Positions 34,351-46,103 of a stretch of 64,000 nt of DNA are shown here, in pieces (the stretch's first letter is position 1; each line of letters starts with the position of its first letter). The stretch comes from Lentzea aerocolonigenes (lineage in GTDB: Bacteria > Actinomycetota > Actinomycetes > Mycobacteriales > Pseudonocardiaceae). The notes beneath the pieces are model-generated. The model did no database searches and was not told where the DNA came from. It was given only the letters and a program-made list of their open reading frames with translations. Location: the NCBI RefSeq assembly GCF_000974445.1, contig NZ_BBOJ01000029.1:49724-113723 (forward strand), in the 5' to 3' direction. The translations under genes and the position numbers were made by a program.

Positions 34351-35455
34351 GACGAATCAAGCTGCCCGTCGCCTGGGCGTGAAACCGGCGACGGTCTACG
34401 CGTACGTCAGCCGCGGCCTCCTGACCAGCAAGAAGGTCAACCGCCACAGCATGTTCGAGGTCGCCGACGTCGAGGCCCTGGCGCAGCGCACTGGTGCACG
34501 CGGAGCAGTGGCGGCTGTGACCGATCGCATCCGCACGCGCATCTCCCTGCTGGAGAACGACCGCCTGCACTACCGCGGCCGCTCCGCCGTCCAGCTGAGC
34601 GCGACCAAGCGCTTCGAGGACGTGGCCCACTGGCTGTGGACCGAGATCGACTCGACGGGCATGCAGTTCCCGGAGGGCCAGGAGATCTGGATGGCCCTCC
34701 CCGAGAGCGCCACGCTGACGGACAGGGTCCGCGTCGCCGTGGCACTGGCGAGCGCCGGCGACCCTCTCCGCTTCGACCTGTCCCGCGCCGTCACGACGGC
34801 CAAGGCCCTCATCGCCGACGTGGTCGAGTCCCTGCCCCTGCAGCAGCGCCCGATGGGCACGGACATCGCCGACCGCCTGTGGGCACGCCTCTCCCCGGAG
34901 CCGCCGGAACCGGATCTGCTGAACACGACCCTGATCCTGCTGGCCGACCACGACCTCGCCATCTCGACCATGGCCGCCCGAGTGGCCGCCTCCGCCCGAG
35001 CCCACCCGTACGCCGTGGTGTCCGCCGGCCTCGGAGCCCTGGAAGGCCAGAAGCACGGCACCGCCAGCACCCTTGCACACCGCTTCCTGCTGCAGGCCGA
35101 GACCGACCCCATGGGCGCCATCGCGGAACACCTGCGCGCCGAACGCCCGATCCCCGGCTTCGGCCACTACGTCTACCAACAGCGAGACCCGCGCGCCGAC
35201 CACCTGCTCACGGTCCTGCGCGCCCACGGCGACCTGGTGGCGGACAAGGTGATCGCCACCCAGCAGCGGTCGTTCCCGAACGTCGACCTCGCCCTGGCCC
35301 AGTTCGGCGTGACGTTCAAGATGGCACCGGACGCGGGCGAGGCGATCTTCGCGATCGCCCGGATCGTGGGGTGGATCGCGCACGCGATGGAGGAGTACGC
35401 GGAGCCGGGTCTGAGGTTCCGGACGCTCGGCGTCTACACGGGCGACAGGCCGTAG
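34334..35455 (+). CDS. Citrate synthase with N-terminal helix-turn-helix
   Basis: 373 residues. The first ~55 form a MerR/excisionase-like DNA-binding domain (NQAARRLGVKPATVYAYVSR, then RHSMFEVADVEAL). The rest is citrate synthase: EGQKHGTAST, PIPGFGHYVYQQRDPRAD and FPNVDLALAQFG supply the two histidines and the aspartate of the active site. The first loop lacks the usual GG after the histidine. Similar fusions are known in streptomycetes. It may bind the TCAACATGT sites around its own start and sense oxaloacetate or CoA esters. ATG 34334 or 34343 start without a ribosome site, so the message is probably leaderless. Confidence 0.88.
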   Translation: MESMLTTNQAARRLGVKPATVYAYVSRGLLTSKKVNRHSMFEVADVEALAQRTGARGAVAAVTDRIRTRISLLENDRLHYRGRSAVQLSATKRFEDVAHWLWTEIDSTGMQFPEGQEIWMALPESATLTDRVRVAVALASAGDPLRFDLSRAVTTAKALIADVVESLPLQQRPMGTDIADRLWARLSPEPPEPDLLNTTLILLADHDLAISTMAARVAASARAHPYAVVSAGLGALEGQKHGTASTLAHRFLLQAETDPMGAIAEHLRAERPIPGFGHYVYQQRDPRADHLLTVLRAHGDLVADKVIATQQRSFPNVDLALAQFGVTFKMAPDAGEAIFAIARIVGWIAHAMEEYAEPGLRFRTLGVYTGDRP

Positions 35456-35570
35456 CGCGGCGCGGGACCCGGCTGGTGGTCGAGTGAGCGGCAAACGACC
35501 CACGACATCCCTGGTCGCAGTGACCCTCGCGCTGTGCGACCGGCGTGGCCGGTGAACCCGGTCGACGGCC

Positions 35571-36016
35571 GGTTGGAGATCCGCCGGGCAGCGACGGCGG
35601 GGTGCGGGGCACGCGTGAGCGGGAGTCGCTCGGCCCTTTGGACCGTGGTGTTTCGCGGCTGGTTGGAGATCGCTAGGTGGCGATGGCGGGTGCGGGGCAC
35701 GCGTGAGCGGGAGCCGCTCGGCCCTTTGGACCGTGGTGTTTCGCGGCTGGTTGGAGATCGCCGGGCGGCGATGGCGGGGTGCGGGGCACGCGTGAGCGGG
35801 AGCCGTTCGCCCCTTTGGACCGTGGTGTTTCGCGGCTGGTTGGAGATCGCCGGGCGGCGATGGCGGGGTGCGGGGCACGCGTGAGCGGGAGCCGCCCGCC
35901 CCCTTGGATCCTGGCGTTTCACGGCTGGCTGGAGATCACCAGGCGGCGACAGCGGGCGAGCGGCACACGTGAACAGCAGCCGCCCGCCCTCTCGGACCCT
36001 GGCGTTCCACGGCCGG
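35571..36016. repeat. Five tandem ~89-bp repeats
   Basis: Units begin GGTTGGAGATC at 35571, 35661, 35749 and 35838, and GGCTGGAGATC at 35927, with spacing of 88-90 bp. The central units are nearly identical (GGGGCACGCGTGAGCGGGAG and TTTGGACCGTGGTGTTTCGC are shared); the outer ones have diverged. Each has an ATCGCC-N4-GGCGAT hairpin. Reading frames on both strands are repetitive and do not look like protein. The array fills the 570-bp gap between the HTH-citrate synthase and acyltransferase genes. Confidence 0.85.
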
Positions 36017-36026
36017 GAAGCGGACC

Positions 36027-37133
36027 ATGGACCGCGTGAGATTGTCCGCAGTGGACAACCTGAAGGTGATCCTGGTGGCGTGGGTCATCGGCGGCCACGC
36101 GCTGCTCGGCTACGCCGCGATCGGCGGCTGGCCGTACGACGAGGTCAACGAGGTCACGTTCCACCCCGGCGTCGAGACCGTGCTGGCGGCGTTGATCGGG
36201 CCGTCCGGGCTGTTCTTCATGGGCACCTTCTACTTCATGGCCGGGATCTTCACTCCGGGCTCGATCGAACGCAAAGGCCGGCAGCGCTTCATCACCGAGC
36301 GGCTGGTCCGGCTCGGCGTGCCGTGGGTCGTGAGCGCTGTGCTCGTCTGGCCGACGTTCGTCTGGATCGCCTACAACGGTGCGGGGCGGAACGTGTCGTG
36401 GTGGCACGCGTTCACGCACCGCGATCCGTTGCTGGACAGCGGGTCGCTGTGGTTCGTCGGCGTGCTGCTGGTCTTCTCCGTCGCGGTGGCGCTCGGGCCG
36501 CCGATCACACAACGCCGCATCACGCCGCGAACCGTGGTGGGCATGACGATGATCGTGGCCGGCACGACGTTCCTGACCCGGCTGGTGTTCCCCGCGAGGA
36601 GCGGTCAGGTCGGCGACCTGCACCTGTGGTGGTGGCCGCAGTGTCTCGGCATGTTCGTGCTCGGTGCGATCGGGGGTCGCAAGCTCGCCGAACGGGTGCC
36701 GGACGAGATCTACCGGCTCACCCGCGCGGTGGTCGTCGGCACCATCGTGGTGCTGCCGATCGCCGCGGCGTTCCTCGGCGTGCTCGACCTCGCGGAGAAC
36801 GCCGGACCGTTCCTCGGTGGCTTCACCTGGCAGGCCGCGGCCCTGGCGCTCGTCGAGGGAGCCCTGGTGGTGGCGGGCAGTCTCTGGCTCATCGGGCTCG
36901 CGCAACGCAGGCTGACCCGCCAGGGGCCCTTCGCCGAGGGGCTGGCGCGGTCGGCCTACGTCGCGTTCGTCGTGCAGGGGCCGATTCTGCTCAGCCTTGC
37001 GACGGCTCTGCGTCCGCTGGAGCTGCCCGCTGAGGTGAAGGCGCCCGTTGTCGGTGCTGGGGCTGTCGCGGTGTCGTTCGCCATCGGCTGGTTCGTCACT
37101 TCACGCCGAGGCGCTTCAGCACGCTCGTCGTGA
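36027..37133 (+). CDS. Acyltransferase-3 family membrane protein
   Basis: 368 residues with about ten hydrophobic segments. The start RLSAVDNLKVILVAWVIGGHALLGY is the acyltransferase-3 signature (the histidine in GGHALLG is the presumed catalytic residue), and FFMGTFYFMAGIFTPGS and RKGRQRFITERLVRLGVPW (residues ~83-101) continue it. Such enzymes move acetyl or other acyl groups onto sugars, polysaccharides or lipids on the membrane. The 3' end overlaps the convergent dxs gene by 38 bases. No cell-wall genes are adjacent, so its acceptor is unknown. Confidence 0.88.
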   Translation: MDRVRLSAVDNLKVILVAWVIGGHALLGYAAIGGWPYDEVNEVTFHPGVETVLAALIGPSGLFFMGTFYFMAGIFTPGSIERKGRQRFITERLVRLGVPWVVSAVLVWPTFVWIAYNGAGRNVSWWHAFTHRDPLLDSGSLWFVGVLLVFSVAVALGPPITQRRITPRTVVGMTMIVAGTTFLTRLVFPARSGQVGDLHLWWWPQCLGMFVLGAIGGRKLAERVPDEIYRLTRAVVVGTIVVLPIAAAFLGVLDLAENAGPFLGGFTWQAAALALVEGALVVAGSLWLIGLAQRRLTRQGPFAEGLARSAYVAFVVQGPILLSLATALRPLELPAEVKAPVVGAGAVAVSFAIGWFVTSRRGASARSS

Positions 37134-38871
37134 TGCCGGCGGCGTCCAGGCCGTGCGCGCGCAGGATGCGGGCGCGTGAGTCGTGCGGCAGGAAACGTGG
37201 TGGCAGAGCGAAGGTCGCGACGCAGTGGTCGGGCAACGCCTGTCCCAGCCGCGCGCCCAGTGCACCGGTCGACGTCGTGTCCTCCACGGCGAGGACCAGG
37301 CGGTGCCGGCTGCCGTACTTCACGAGGTGCGGGTCCAGGGGAGCGATCCACCGCGGATCCACCACGTTGACCTGGACGTCGTGCGACTCCAGCTCGACAG
37401 CCGCCGCCAGACAGGCGCCGGCCAGCGGACCCACCGCTACCAGCAGCACTTCGGCGTCCGGAACCTCGCGCAGCACGTCGAAGTGGCCCACCCGCCGCAA
37501 CGCGGGTACGTCCGGCCCCGCGACGGCCTTCGGGTAGCGCACGACCGTCGGGCCGTCGGACACCGCGACGGCCTCGCGCAGCAGCGAGGCCAGAGACGCC
37601 GGATCGCGCGGGGCGGCGAGGCGCAGGCCGGGGACGACGGGCAGTACGGACGCGTCCCACATGCCGTGGTGCGAGGCGCCGTCGGGTCCCGTCACACCGG
37701 CGCGGTCCAGCACGAACGTCACCGGTAACCGGTGCAGCGCCACGTCCATCAGCAGTTGGTCGAACGCGCGCGACAGGAACGTCGCGTAGACGGCGACCAC
37801 CGGGTGCAGGCCGCCCATCGCCATGCCGGCGGCGGACGTCACGGCGTGCTGCTCGGCGATGCCCACGTCGAAGACGCGCGCGGGGAACTTCGCGGCGAAC
37901 GCCCGCAGGCCCACCGGTTCCAGCATCGCCGCGGTCAGGCAGACGACGTCCGGGCGTTCCGCGCCCAGCAGCACGATCTCGTCGGAGAACACGTCGGTCC
38001 ACGTCCGGCTCGAAGAAGACCCGGACGCGCCGACCGCGTGCAGGCGGTCGGCCTCGTCGGAGAACACGTCGGTCCACGTCCGGCTCGAAGAAGACCCGGA
38101 CGCGCCGACCGCGTGCAGGCGGTCGGCCTCGTCGGCCTCCGCGGCCTCGTACCCCTTGCCCTTCACCGTCTTGCAGTGCACGACGACCGGGCGGCCCAGG
38201 GACTTGGCCTCCCACAGGGCGTTCTCGACGGCGTGCACGTCGTGGCCGTCGACCTCCCCGAGGTAGGCCAGGCCGAGAGCCTCGAACAGGGCACGAGCCG
38301 AGCCGTCGAGCAACGACGCCGCGAACCCGCCCGCTGTCGGGTCGTACGAACGGCCGTTGTCGTTCAGCAGCACCACGACTGGCCGGGAGGAGCCGCCGAT
38401 GTTGTTCAACGCCTCCCAGCACATCCCGCCGGTCAGCGAGCCGTCGCCGACGATGGCGACGACCCTGCGGTCGGTGCCGCCGAGCTCGAACGCCTTGGCC
38501 AGACCGTCCGCATAGGACAGTGCGGTGGACGCGTGCGAGTTCTCCACGACGTCGTGCGCCGACTCGGCCGCGGACGGGTAACCGGACAGGCCACCCGCCT
38601 GCCGCAGGGAGTCGAAGTCCGGGCACCGGCCGGTCAGCATCTTGTGCACGTACGACTGGTGCCCGGTGTCGAACAGCACGACGTCGACGGGCGAGCTGAA
38701 GACCCGGTGCACCGCGATGGTCAGCTCGACGGCGCCCAGGTTCGGCCCGAGGTGGCCGCCGGTCCGATGGACCTTGGCGATCAGGAAGGACCGGATCTCC
38801 GCGGCCAGGGAAGAGAGTTCGGACGAGGAGAGCGCCCGGACGTCGGCGGGCGAGGTGATGTCAGCCAGCAC
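37096..38871 (-). CDS. dxs: 1-deoxy-D-xylulose-5-phosphate synthase with an internal 25-residue duplication
   Basis: 591 residues; makes DXP from pyruvate and glyceraldehyde-3-phosphate, the first MEP step. The TPP site is GDGSLTGGMCWEALNNIG through NDN, the Pyr domain has DVGIAEQHAVT and the DRAGVTGPDG loop, and the C-terminal transketolase domain is complete. It is shorter than the usual ~630-640 residues. Residues 249-298 are two exact copies of a 25-residue unit ending RTWTDVFSDE, placed in the linker before the Pyr domain. GTG 38871 overlaps the ispH stop by 11 bases. It is the last gene of the encapsulin-terpenoid operon and probably a dedicated extra copy. Confidence 0.93.
   Translation of the reverse strand: MLADITSPADVRALSSSELSSLAAEIRSFLIAKVHRTGGHLGPNLGAVELTIAVHRVFSSPVDVVLFDTGHQSYVHKMLTGRCPDFDSLRQAGGLSGYPSAAESAHDVVENSHASTALSYADGLAKAFELGGTDRRVVAIVGDGSLTGGMCWEALNNIGGSSRPVVVLLNDNGRSYDPTAGGFAASLLDGSARALFEALGLAYLGEVDGHDVHAVENALWEAKSLGRPVVVHCKTVKGKGYEAAEADEADRLHAVGASGSSSSRTWTDVFSDEADRLHAVGASGSSSSRTWTDVFSDEIVLLGAERPDVVCLTAAMLEPVGLRAFAAKFPARVFDVGIAEQHAVTSAAGMAMGGLHPVVAVYATFLSRAFDQLLMDVALHRLPVTFVLDRAGVTGPDGASHHGMWDASVLPVVPGLRLAAPRDPASLASLLREAVAVSDGPTVVRYPKAVAGPDVPALRRVGHFDVLREVPDAEVLLVAVGPLAGACLAAAVELESHDVQVNVVDPRWIAPLDPHLVKYGSRHRLVLAVEDTTSTGALGARLGQALPDHCVATFALPPRFLPHDSRARILRAHGLDAAGITTSVLKRLGVK
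37978..38127 (-). repeat. Exact 75-bp tandem duplication within dxs
   Basis: Two copies of 75 bp (37978-38052 and 38053-38127) are identical, and an 8-bp CTCGTCGG remnant continues at 38128, the likely slippage or recombination point. The duplication is in frame and adds 25 residues. Identity without any silent change suggests a recent event. Confidence 0.95.
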
Positions 38872-39802
38872 GGCGCACCGCCAGCGGCAGCGTGAAGGCG
38901 ATCGTCTCGGTCGCCGCCGTGTGCGTCGAGATCTCCACGGGACCCAACGCCCGCAAGGCCTCCATGACCTCGTCCACCAGCTCGGGTGGAGCGGAGGCAC
39001 CGGCCGACAAGCCGACCGCGGACACGCCGGCCAGCCAGGCCGGATCGATCTCCGACGCGTCGTCGACCAGGTAGGCCGGGGTGCCTGTGCGAGCGGCGAG
39101 CTCGACCATCCGCACCGAGTTCGACGAGTTCTTCGAGCCCACCACGAGAACCAGGTCCGAGCGCTGAGCGACGTCCCGGATCGCGATCTGCCGGTTCGTG
39201 GTCGCGTAACAGATGTCGTCGGACGCCGGCCCGCGCAGCTGGGGGAACCTGCGGTGCAGCGCCTCGATCACCTCGGCGGTCTCGTCCACGGCCAGCGTCG
39301 TCTGCGTCAGGTACGACACCGGCCCGGCGATCTCCAGCGCCTCGACGTCGGCCACGGTCTCGACCAGCACCATCTGACCGGGTGCTTCGCCCAGCGTTCC
39401 CTCGATCTCCTCGTGCCCGGCGTGTCCGATGAGGACGATCGTGTCACCGCGCTCGGCGAACCGGCGGGCCTCGGAGTGCACCTTCGTCACCAACGGACAG
39501 GTCGCATCCAGGACGTCCAACGACCGTTCGCGAGCCTCGGCGCGCACGGCAGGAGACACGCCGTGCGCGGAGAAGACCGCCGTGGCACCGAACGGCACCT
39601 CAGCGAGCTCCTCCACGAACACGGCACCACGAGCCTCCAGCGACCGGACCACGTGGATGTTGTGCACGATCTGCTTGCGCACGTAGATGGGGCCGCCGCG
39701 CTGGTCGAGCAGCCGTTCGACGATCTCGACCGCACGCTCCACTCCGGCGCAGAACGACCGGGGTGAGGCGAGCAGCACAGAACGCGGCGGGTGTTCCGTC
39801 AT
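38861..39802 (-). CDS. ispH: 4-hydroxy-3-methylbut-2-enyl diphosphate reductase
   Basis: 313 residues; the iron-sulfur enzyme that makes IPP and DMAPP at the end of the MEP pathway. The three cluster cysteines are visible in SFCAGVERA (Cys18), LDATCPLVTK and DDICYATTNRQ, together with FSAHGVSP and the C-terminal LSAGASAPP. ATG 39802 gives the usual N-terminus. The start lies 20 bases after the prenyl synthase stop and the stop overlaps dxs. A second ispH inside a terpenoid operon is a known way of raising C5 supply. The housekeeping copy is presumably elsewhere. Confidence 0.95.
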   Translation of the reverse strand: MTEHPPRSVLLASPRSFCAGVERAVEIVERLLDQRGGPIYVRKQIVHNIHVVRSLEARGAVFVEELAEVPFGATAVFSAHGVSPAVRAEARERSLDVLDATCPLVTKVHSEARRFAERGDTIVLIGHAGHEEIEGTLGEAPGQMVLVETVADVEALEIAGPVSYLTQTTLAVDETAEVIEALHRRFPQLRGPASDDICYATTNRQIAIRDVAQRSDLVLVVGSKNSSNSVRMVELAARTGTPAYLVDDASEIDPAWLAGVSAVGLSAGASAPPELVDEVMEALRALGPVEISTHTAATETIAFTLPLAVRRAG

Positions 39803-39822
39803 CGGGCGCCTTCCCAAGGGGT

Positions 39823-40881
39823 TCAGTGGTCTCGATGGGTGACCAGCTGGGCGAGCGTGCCGAGCTCCACCGCCGCACGCGCGGTCGGTGAGGCCTCGCC
39901 GAGGTGGACCAGTGCCTGCGTGTGCAGCTCGTCGGCCTGCCTCTGGCTCCACGCCCGCCCACCGGCGGCGTCGACCAGGGACGCCGCTCGCGCAAGCGTT
40001 TCCGGGTTCATCTCCTGGGTGCCGAAGTACAACGACGCCAGCTCGGCGGCAGCGGGCTCACGAGCGGTCAGCGCGCGCACGACCGGCAGGGACTTCTTGC
40101 GGTTCACCAGGTCCGAGTGCGCGGCCTTGCCGGTCACCGCCGGGTCGCCCCAGATGCCGAGCAGGTCGTCCACGTGCTGGAACGCGAGGCCCAGCTCGGC
40201 GCCGTAGCCGCGCATGGCCTCGACCTGTTCGTCCGTGCCGTCGCCGTACAGGGCACCCAGAGCCGTTGACGCACCGAGCAGAGCGCCGGTCTTGCCGCGT
40301 GCCATCCGCTCCACTTCGGACACCTCGACGTCGGACCGCGTCTCGAAGTCGAGATCCAGCGCTTGGCCTTCGAGCAACGCGACCACGGCGTCGCCGAGCG
40401 TCCGGACGGCCTCCAGTGCCCGCGGATGGCCAGACCCCGCGAGCACGTCCACCGCCAAGGCCTGGAGCGCGTCACCCGCCAGGATCGCCGAGTTGACGCC
40501 GAACACCGTCCACGCCGTCGCGCGGTGGCGCCGGGTCGTGTCGCCGTCCATCACGTCGTCGTGCAGCAACGAGAAGTTGTGGATGAGCTCCACCGCGACC
40601 GCTGCCGGCACTGCGGAGTCCGCCGAGCCGCCGACGGCCTCCGCCGCGAGCAGCACCAGCGCGGGCCGGATCGCCTTGCCGCTGTTGCCCAGCACCGGGT
40701 TGCCGTACTCGTCGCGCCACCCGTGGTGGTACTCCGCTACCGCGCGCAGAGAGGGCGGCAACTGCTCGACGGCCTTGCGCAGAGCCGGGAGCACGAGGCC
40801 CCGGCTCCACGCGAGCACCTCGCCGGCGGGTCTGCCCGCCGCGAGCGGTTCGGTCATCTCGCCGAAGAACTCAGCTGTCAT
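39823..40881 (-). CDS. Polyprenyl diphosphate synthase (E-type, probably short chain)
   Basis: 352 residues. The first aspartate motif LLHDDVMDGDTTRRH (Asp108, Asp109, Asp112) and the second QHVDDLLGIWGD (Asp238, Asp239, Asp246) are intact, as is the IPP-binding GNSGKAIRPALV. The first motif lacks the two-residue insert of bacterial type II FPP synthases, and a phenylalanine is five residues before it, a feature that stops growth at C20 or shorter in related enzymes. GGPP or FPP is therefore expected. ATG 40881 is 4 bases after the shell protein 1 stop. Such enzymes are recurrent neighbours of family 2B encapsulins. There is no obvious disordered cargo-loading extension. Confidence 0.9.
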   Translation of the reverse strand: MTAEFFGEMTEPLAAGRPAGEVLAWSRGLVLPALRKAVEQLPPSLRAVAEYHHGWRDEYGNPVLGNSGKAIRPALVLLAAEAVGGSADSAVPAAVAVELIHNFSLLHDDVMDGDTTRRHRATAWTVFGVNSAILAGDALQALAVDVLAGSGHPRALEAVRTLGDAVVALLEGQALDLDFETRSDVEVSEVERMARGKTGALLGASTALGALYGDGTDEQVEAMRGYGAELGLAFQHVDDLLGIWGDPAVTGKAAHSDLVNRKKSLPVVRALTAREPAAAELASLYFGTQEMNPETLARAASLVDAAGGRAWSQRQADELHTQALVHLGEASPTARAAVELGTLAQLVTHRDH

Positions 40882-40885
40882 GGCT

Positions 40886-42283
<1,398 letters not shown>

Positions 42284-42295
42284 TGCGAATCCAAT

Positions 42296-43277
42296 CTATC
42301 GAGTCAGAACTGCGGCGGTGCCGAGTCCGGTGGGGGAGTGGAACTTCCGGGTGGGGGTTGGGGAGAAACGGCCGGACCTCTGCGTCCAGAGCAGCTCACC
42401 GGCCAGCCACGACTTCAGCGCTTCGACGTACCGGTGCAACCCGGCTGTCGCCTCCGGGGAGAGGTCGTACTCAGCCGCGGTGGACGGCAGCTCGCCGATG
42501 ATCGAGACGATCTGCCGCAGCCGCGCCGAGATCAGGTCGGCCACGATCGAGACGGCCTGGTCGTGCTCGCAGTCGAAGAACTGCCGCACGGCCAGCACCG
42601 CGCTGGTGGTGCTGCCGCCGGTCGCGTAGGTGTGGTCGAACCCGACGATCTCCTGGCGCAGCGCAGGCACGTCGCCGAACGAGTCGATGAGCGCCCTCAT
42701 CGTGCTGTTGCGCAACAGCTCCGCGGGCAGCTCGGCGCCGACCGACCTGCGCACCAGCTTCGCGGACAGCTCCGTCGCGATCGACCGGCGGCGCATCTCA
42801 ACCAGGTCGATCGGGTCGGGCACCCGGCCCTGCGCGGTGTTGTGCAGCTCCCACAGCAACGCGTCCAGGTACTCCGTCAGGTGCTCGACGTCCTCGGAGT
42901 CCACAGTGGACCGCGACACCAGGTCGGCCAGACCTCGTTCGGCGGGGTTCACCGGTTGAGCCGACCCGGCGAGCACCGACTTCAGCCTGGCCACGAACGC
43001 CTTGCCGCCGACGACGTTGCGTGGTCGCAGGAAGCCGTCCAGGAACGCGTCGCTCACGTAAAAACCCCACGTGTGCCAGTCGCTGATGTGCTGGAGATCG
43101 TCGAACGACGCGGTCGGATGGGTCAGCGAGGCGAAACCGCCGTAGTCCGCCGCGTCGTAGAACGCCTCGGTCCACGGGGATCCGTTCAGCATCCCCATGT
43201 CCCGCACCCACGTCCTGGTGTGCGCGCGGACGCGGTCGGCGTGGGGTGAAAGCCTGGCCGCGAACGGCATGTCGAAC

Positions 43278-43285
<8 letters not shown>
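42296..43285 (-). CDS. Terpene-cyclase-like protein A with degenerate metal-binding motifs
   Basis: 329 residues with a class I terpene cyclase fold (MPFAARLSPHADRVRAHT, RDMGMLNGSPW, IDLVEMRRRS). The key motifs have decayed. The aspartate-rich motif reads SDAFLD (residues 78-83, first Asp to Ser). The NSE triad reads QEIVGFDHT (211-219; Asn to Gln, Ser to Gly, Glu to Thr). The C-terminal RY pair is RF. Normal Mg2+-dependent ionisation is therefore unlikely. The frame is intact and lies mid-operon, overlapping cyclase B by 8 bases, so the protein is probably made and useful: a partner, scaffold or shell adaptor, or a cyclase with unusual chemistry. GTG start. Confidence 0.85.
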
Positions 43286-44374
<1,089 letters not shown>

Positions 44375-44375
<1 letters not shown>

Positions 44376-45781
44376 CAGCCTTCGCGGCCCAGCTCGACGT
44401 GCTCCAGCACACCGATGGCGTCCGGCACCATGATCGCGGCCGAGTAGTAGGCGCTGACCAGGTAGTTGATGATGGCCTGGTCGTTGATCCCCATGAACCG
44501 CACGGAAAGGCCCGGCTGGTACTCGTCGGGGATGCCGGTCTGGTGCAGGCCGATGACGCCCTGGTTCTGCTCGCCGGTGCGGATCAGCATCACCGACGAC
44601 GTGCGCGTGTCCGAGATCGGGATCTTGTTGCACGGCAGCACGGGGATGCCGCGCCACGCCGGCACCTGCTGACCGTTGAAGTCGATGTGCTGCGGGTAGA
44701 TGCCGCGCCTGTTCAGCTCGCGGCCGAACGCGGCGATCGTGCGCGGGTGGGCGACGAAGTAGCCGGGGTCCTTCCACACGATCGACAGCAGCTCGTCGAA
44801 GTCGTCCGGCGTGGGCGGGCCGGACCGGGTGTGGATGCGCTGCTTGAGGTCCGCGTTGTGCAGCAGGCCGAACGACCGGTTGTTGACGATCTCGTGCTCC
44901 TGGCGTTCGCGCAGGGCCTCGATCGTGAGCCGCAGCTGCTGCTCGACCTGGTCCATCGGGTTGTTGTAGAGGTCCGCGACCCGCGTGTGGACCTGCAGCA
45001 CGGTCTGCGCGACGCTCAGCTCGTACTCGCGCGGCGAGAGCTCGTAGTCGACGAACGTGCCGGGCAGGACGGGCTCGCCGTCGTGGCCGGCCGACATGCC
45101 GATCGCGGCCTCACCGAAGTCGTTCTGCGGCTTGTTGCGGCTGTTGTAGGTCTGCTGGATGTGGGCGCGCAGCCCGCCCGCCTCGCCGTTGAGGGCCTGG
45201 AAGTCGGTCCAGGACAACGTGAGCACGGTGACCGGGGTGACGGCCTTCGCGGTGTACTCCCACTCGCCCTGCGGCCCGGCCAGCACGGTCTCGCCGAAGT
45301 ACTCGCCGTCGGCCAGGTTGCCGAGCACGGTCTCGCCGCCGTACTCGCCGGTGCCGATCTTGTCGACCTTGCCGTGCGCGATCAGCACGACGGTGTCCTT
45401 CGGGCGGCCCTTCTCGACGATGACGTCGCCGATGCCGAACTCCTGCTGGGTGAAGCGTCCGGCGAGCGCGGTGAGGACGGCCTCGTCGTCGAAGCCCTTC
45501 AGCAGCGACAGCTCGGTGAGCTCCATCGGGACGACGCGGATCTCCGCGCCGATGTTGGTGAAGGAGACGCGGCCGTCGCCCAGCGTGTAGGTGAGCCTGC
45601 GGTTGACGCGGTAGGCACCACCCGCGGCCTGGACCCAGGGCAGGACCTTGAGCAGCCAGCGGGAGGTGATTCCCTGCATCTGCGGGACGGACTTGGTGGT
45701 CGTGGCCAGATTACGAGCGGCGGCCGTGCCCAAACTCAGCTGCTGACGGCCCTCATCGAGGTCAGAATCCGTCACAGTCAC
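44375..45781 (-). CDS. Family 2B encapsulin shell protein 2 (HK97 fold with inserted cNMP-binding domain)
   Basis: 468 residues, same domain order as shell protein 1: N-terminal arm (LSLGTAAARNLATTTKS), part of the shell domain, an inserted cNMP-binding-like domain at about 92-205 (FDDEAVLTALAGRF, GDVIVEKGRPKDTVVLIAHG, YFGETVLAG) and the rest of the HK97 fold (FVDYELSPREYELSVAQT to LSVRFMGINDQAIINY). The cassette keeps the FGE glutamate that is Asp in shell protein 1, but also lacks the phosphate-contacting arginine. GTG 45781 matches the start of its paralogue. It is the first gene of the operon. Family 2B shells are known to enclose terpene-forming enzymes. Confidence 0.9.
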
Positions 45782-46029
45782 AACCCTGCACCCACCCATC
45801 TGCAATGCGCTAATGGACCAATCCGATTAAGCCGGAAGGGACGTTAGTTCTCGCAATTGAGGGCTGTGAAGGGGCCAAAAAGGCGACATTCGGGTGGGTG
45901 TCTTACGCCTGTTGATGCTACGGAGCGTACAACTGGTGCTAGTCGTATCAGTATGGAATAACGCACTCGTTTGGCCCAGTAAGGTCACTCTTTTGTGCGC
46001 ATTGATGCGGTCTGCCGGACTGATATAGA
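45782..46029 (-). promoter_or_regulatory. A+T-rich promoter region of the encapsulin-terpenoid operon
   Basis: About 250 bp without a credible gene and with clearly lower G+C than the flanks. It must hold the promoter of the seven-gene operon that starts at 45781. I see no convincing single -35/-10 pair and no clear repeated operator. An 86-codon frame here is not protein-like. Confidence 0.5.
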
Positions 46030-46069
46030 ACACCACTCCGAGTGTTATTGAATCCACTCGAAGTGGTGT
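46030..46069 (-). terminator. Hairpin terminator after the UPF0303 gene
   Basis: ACACCACTCCGAGTG (46030-46044) pairs with 46055-46069 over 15 bp with one G-T wobble, loop of 10 nt. It lies 35 bases after the minus-strand stop at 46104 and would separate the oxidoreductase operon from the encapsulin operon. Confidence 0.65.
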
Positions 46070-46103
46070 CTTCGGATTTTGTACCAACGACTATTCGTGC
46101 TAA

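Noticed and set aside
35434..35922. Minus-strand frame through the tandem repeats encoding a repetitive peptide
   Set aside because: Repeat units differ in length (88-90 bp), so frame is not kept between units; it starts without a ribosome site. More likely non-coding repeats.
35571..36016. CRISPR array
   Set aside because: Units are tandem, ~89 bp, and similar along their full length; there are no constant short repeats with unique spacers and no cas genes.
45827..46087. 86-codon minus-strand frame upstream of the encapsulin operon
   Set aside because: Composition is not protein-like for this genome, it spans a clear terminator hairpin, and no ribosome site is present. Treated as promoter/terminator DNA.
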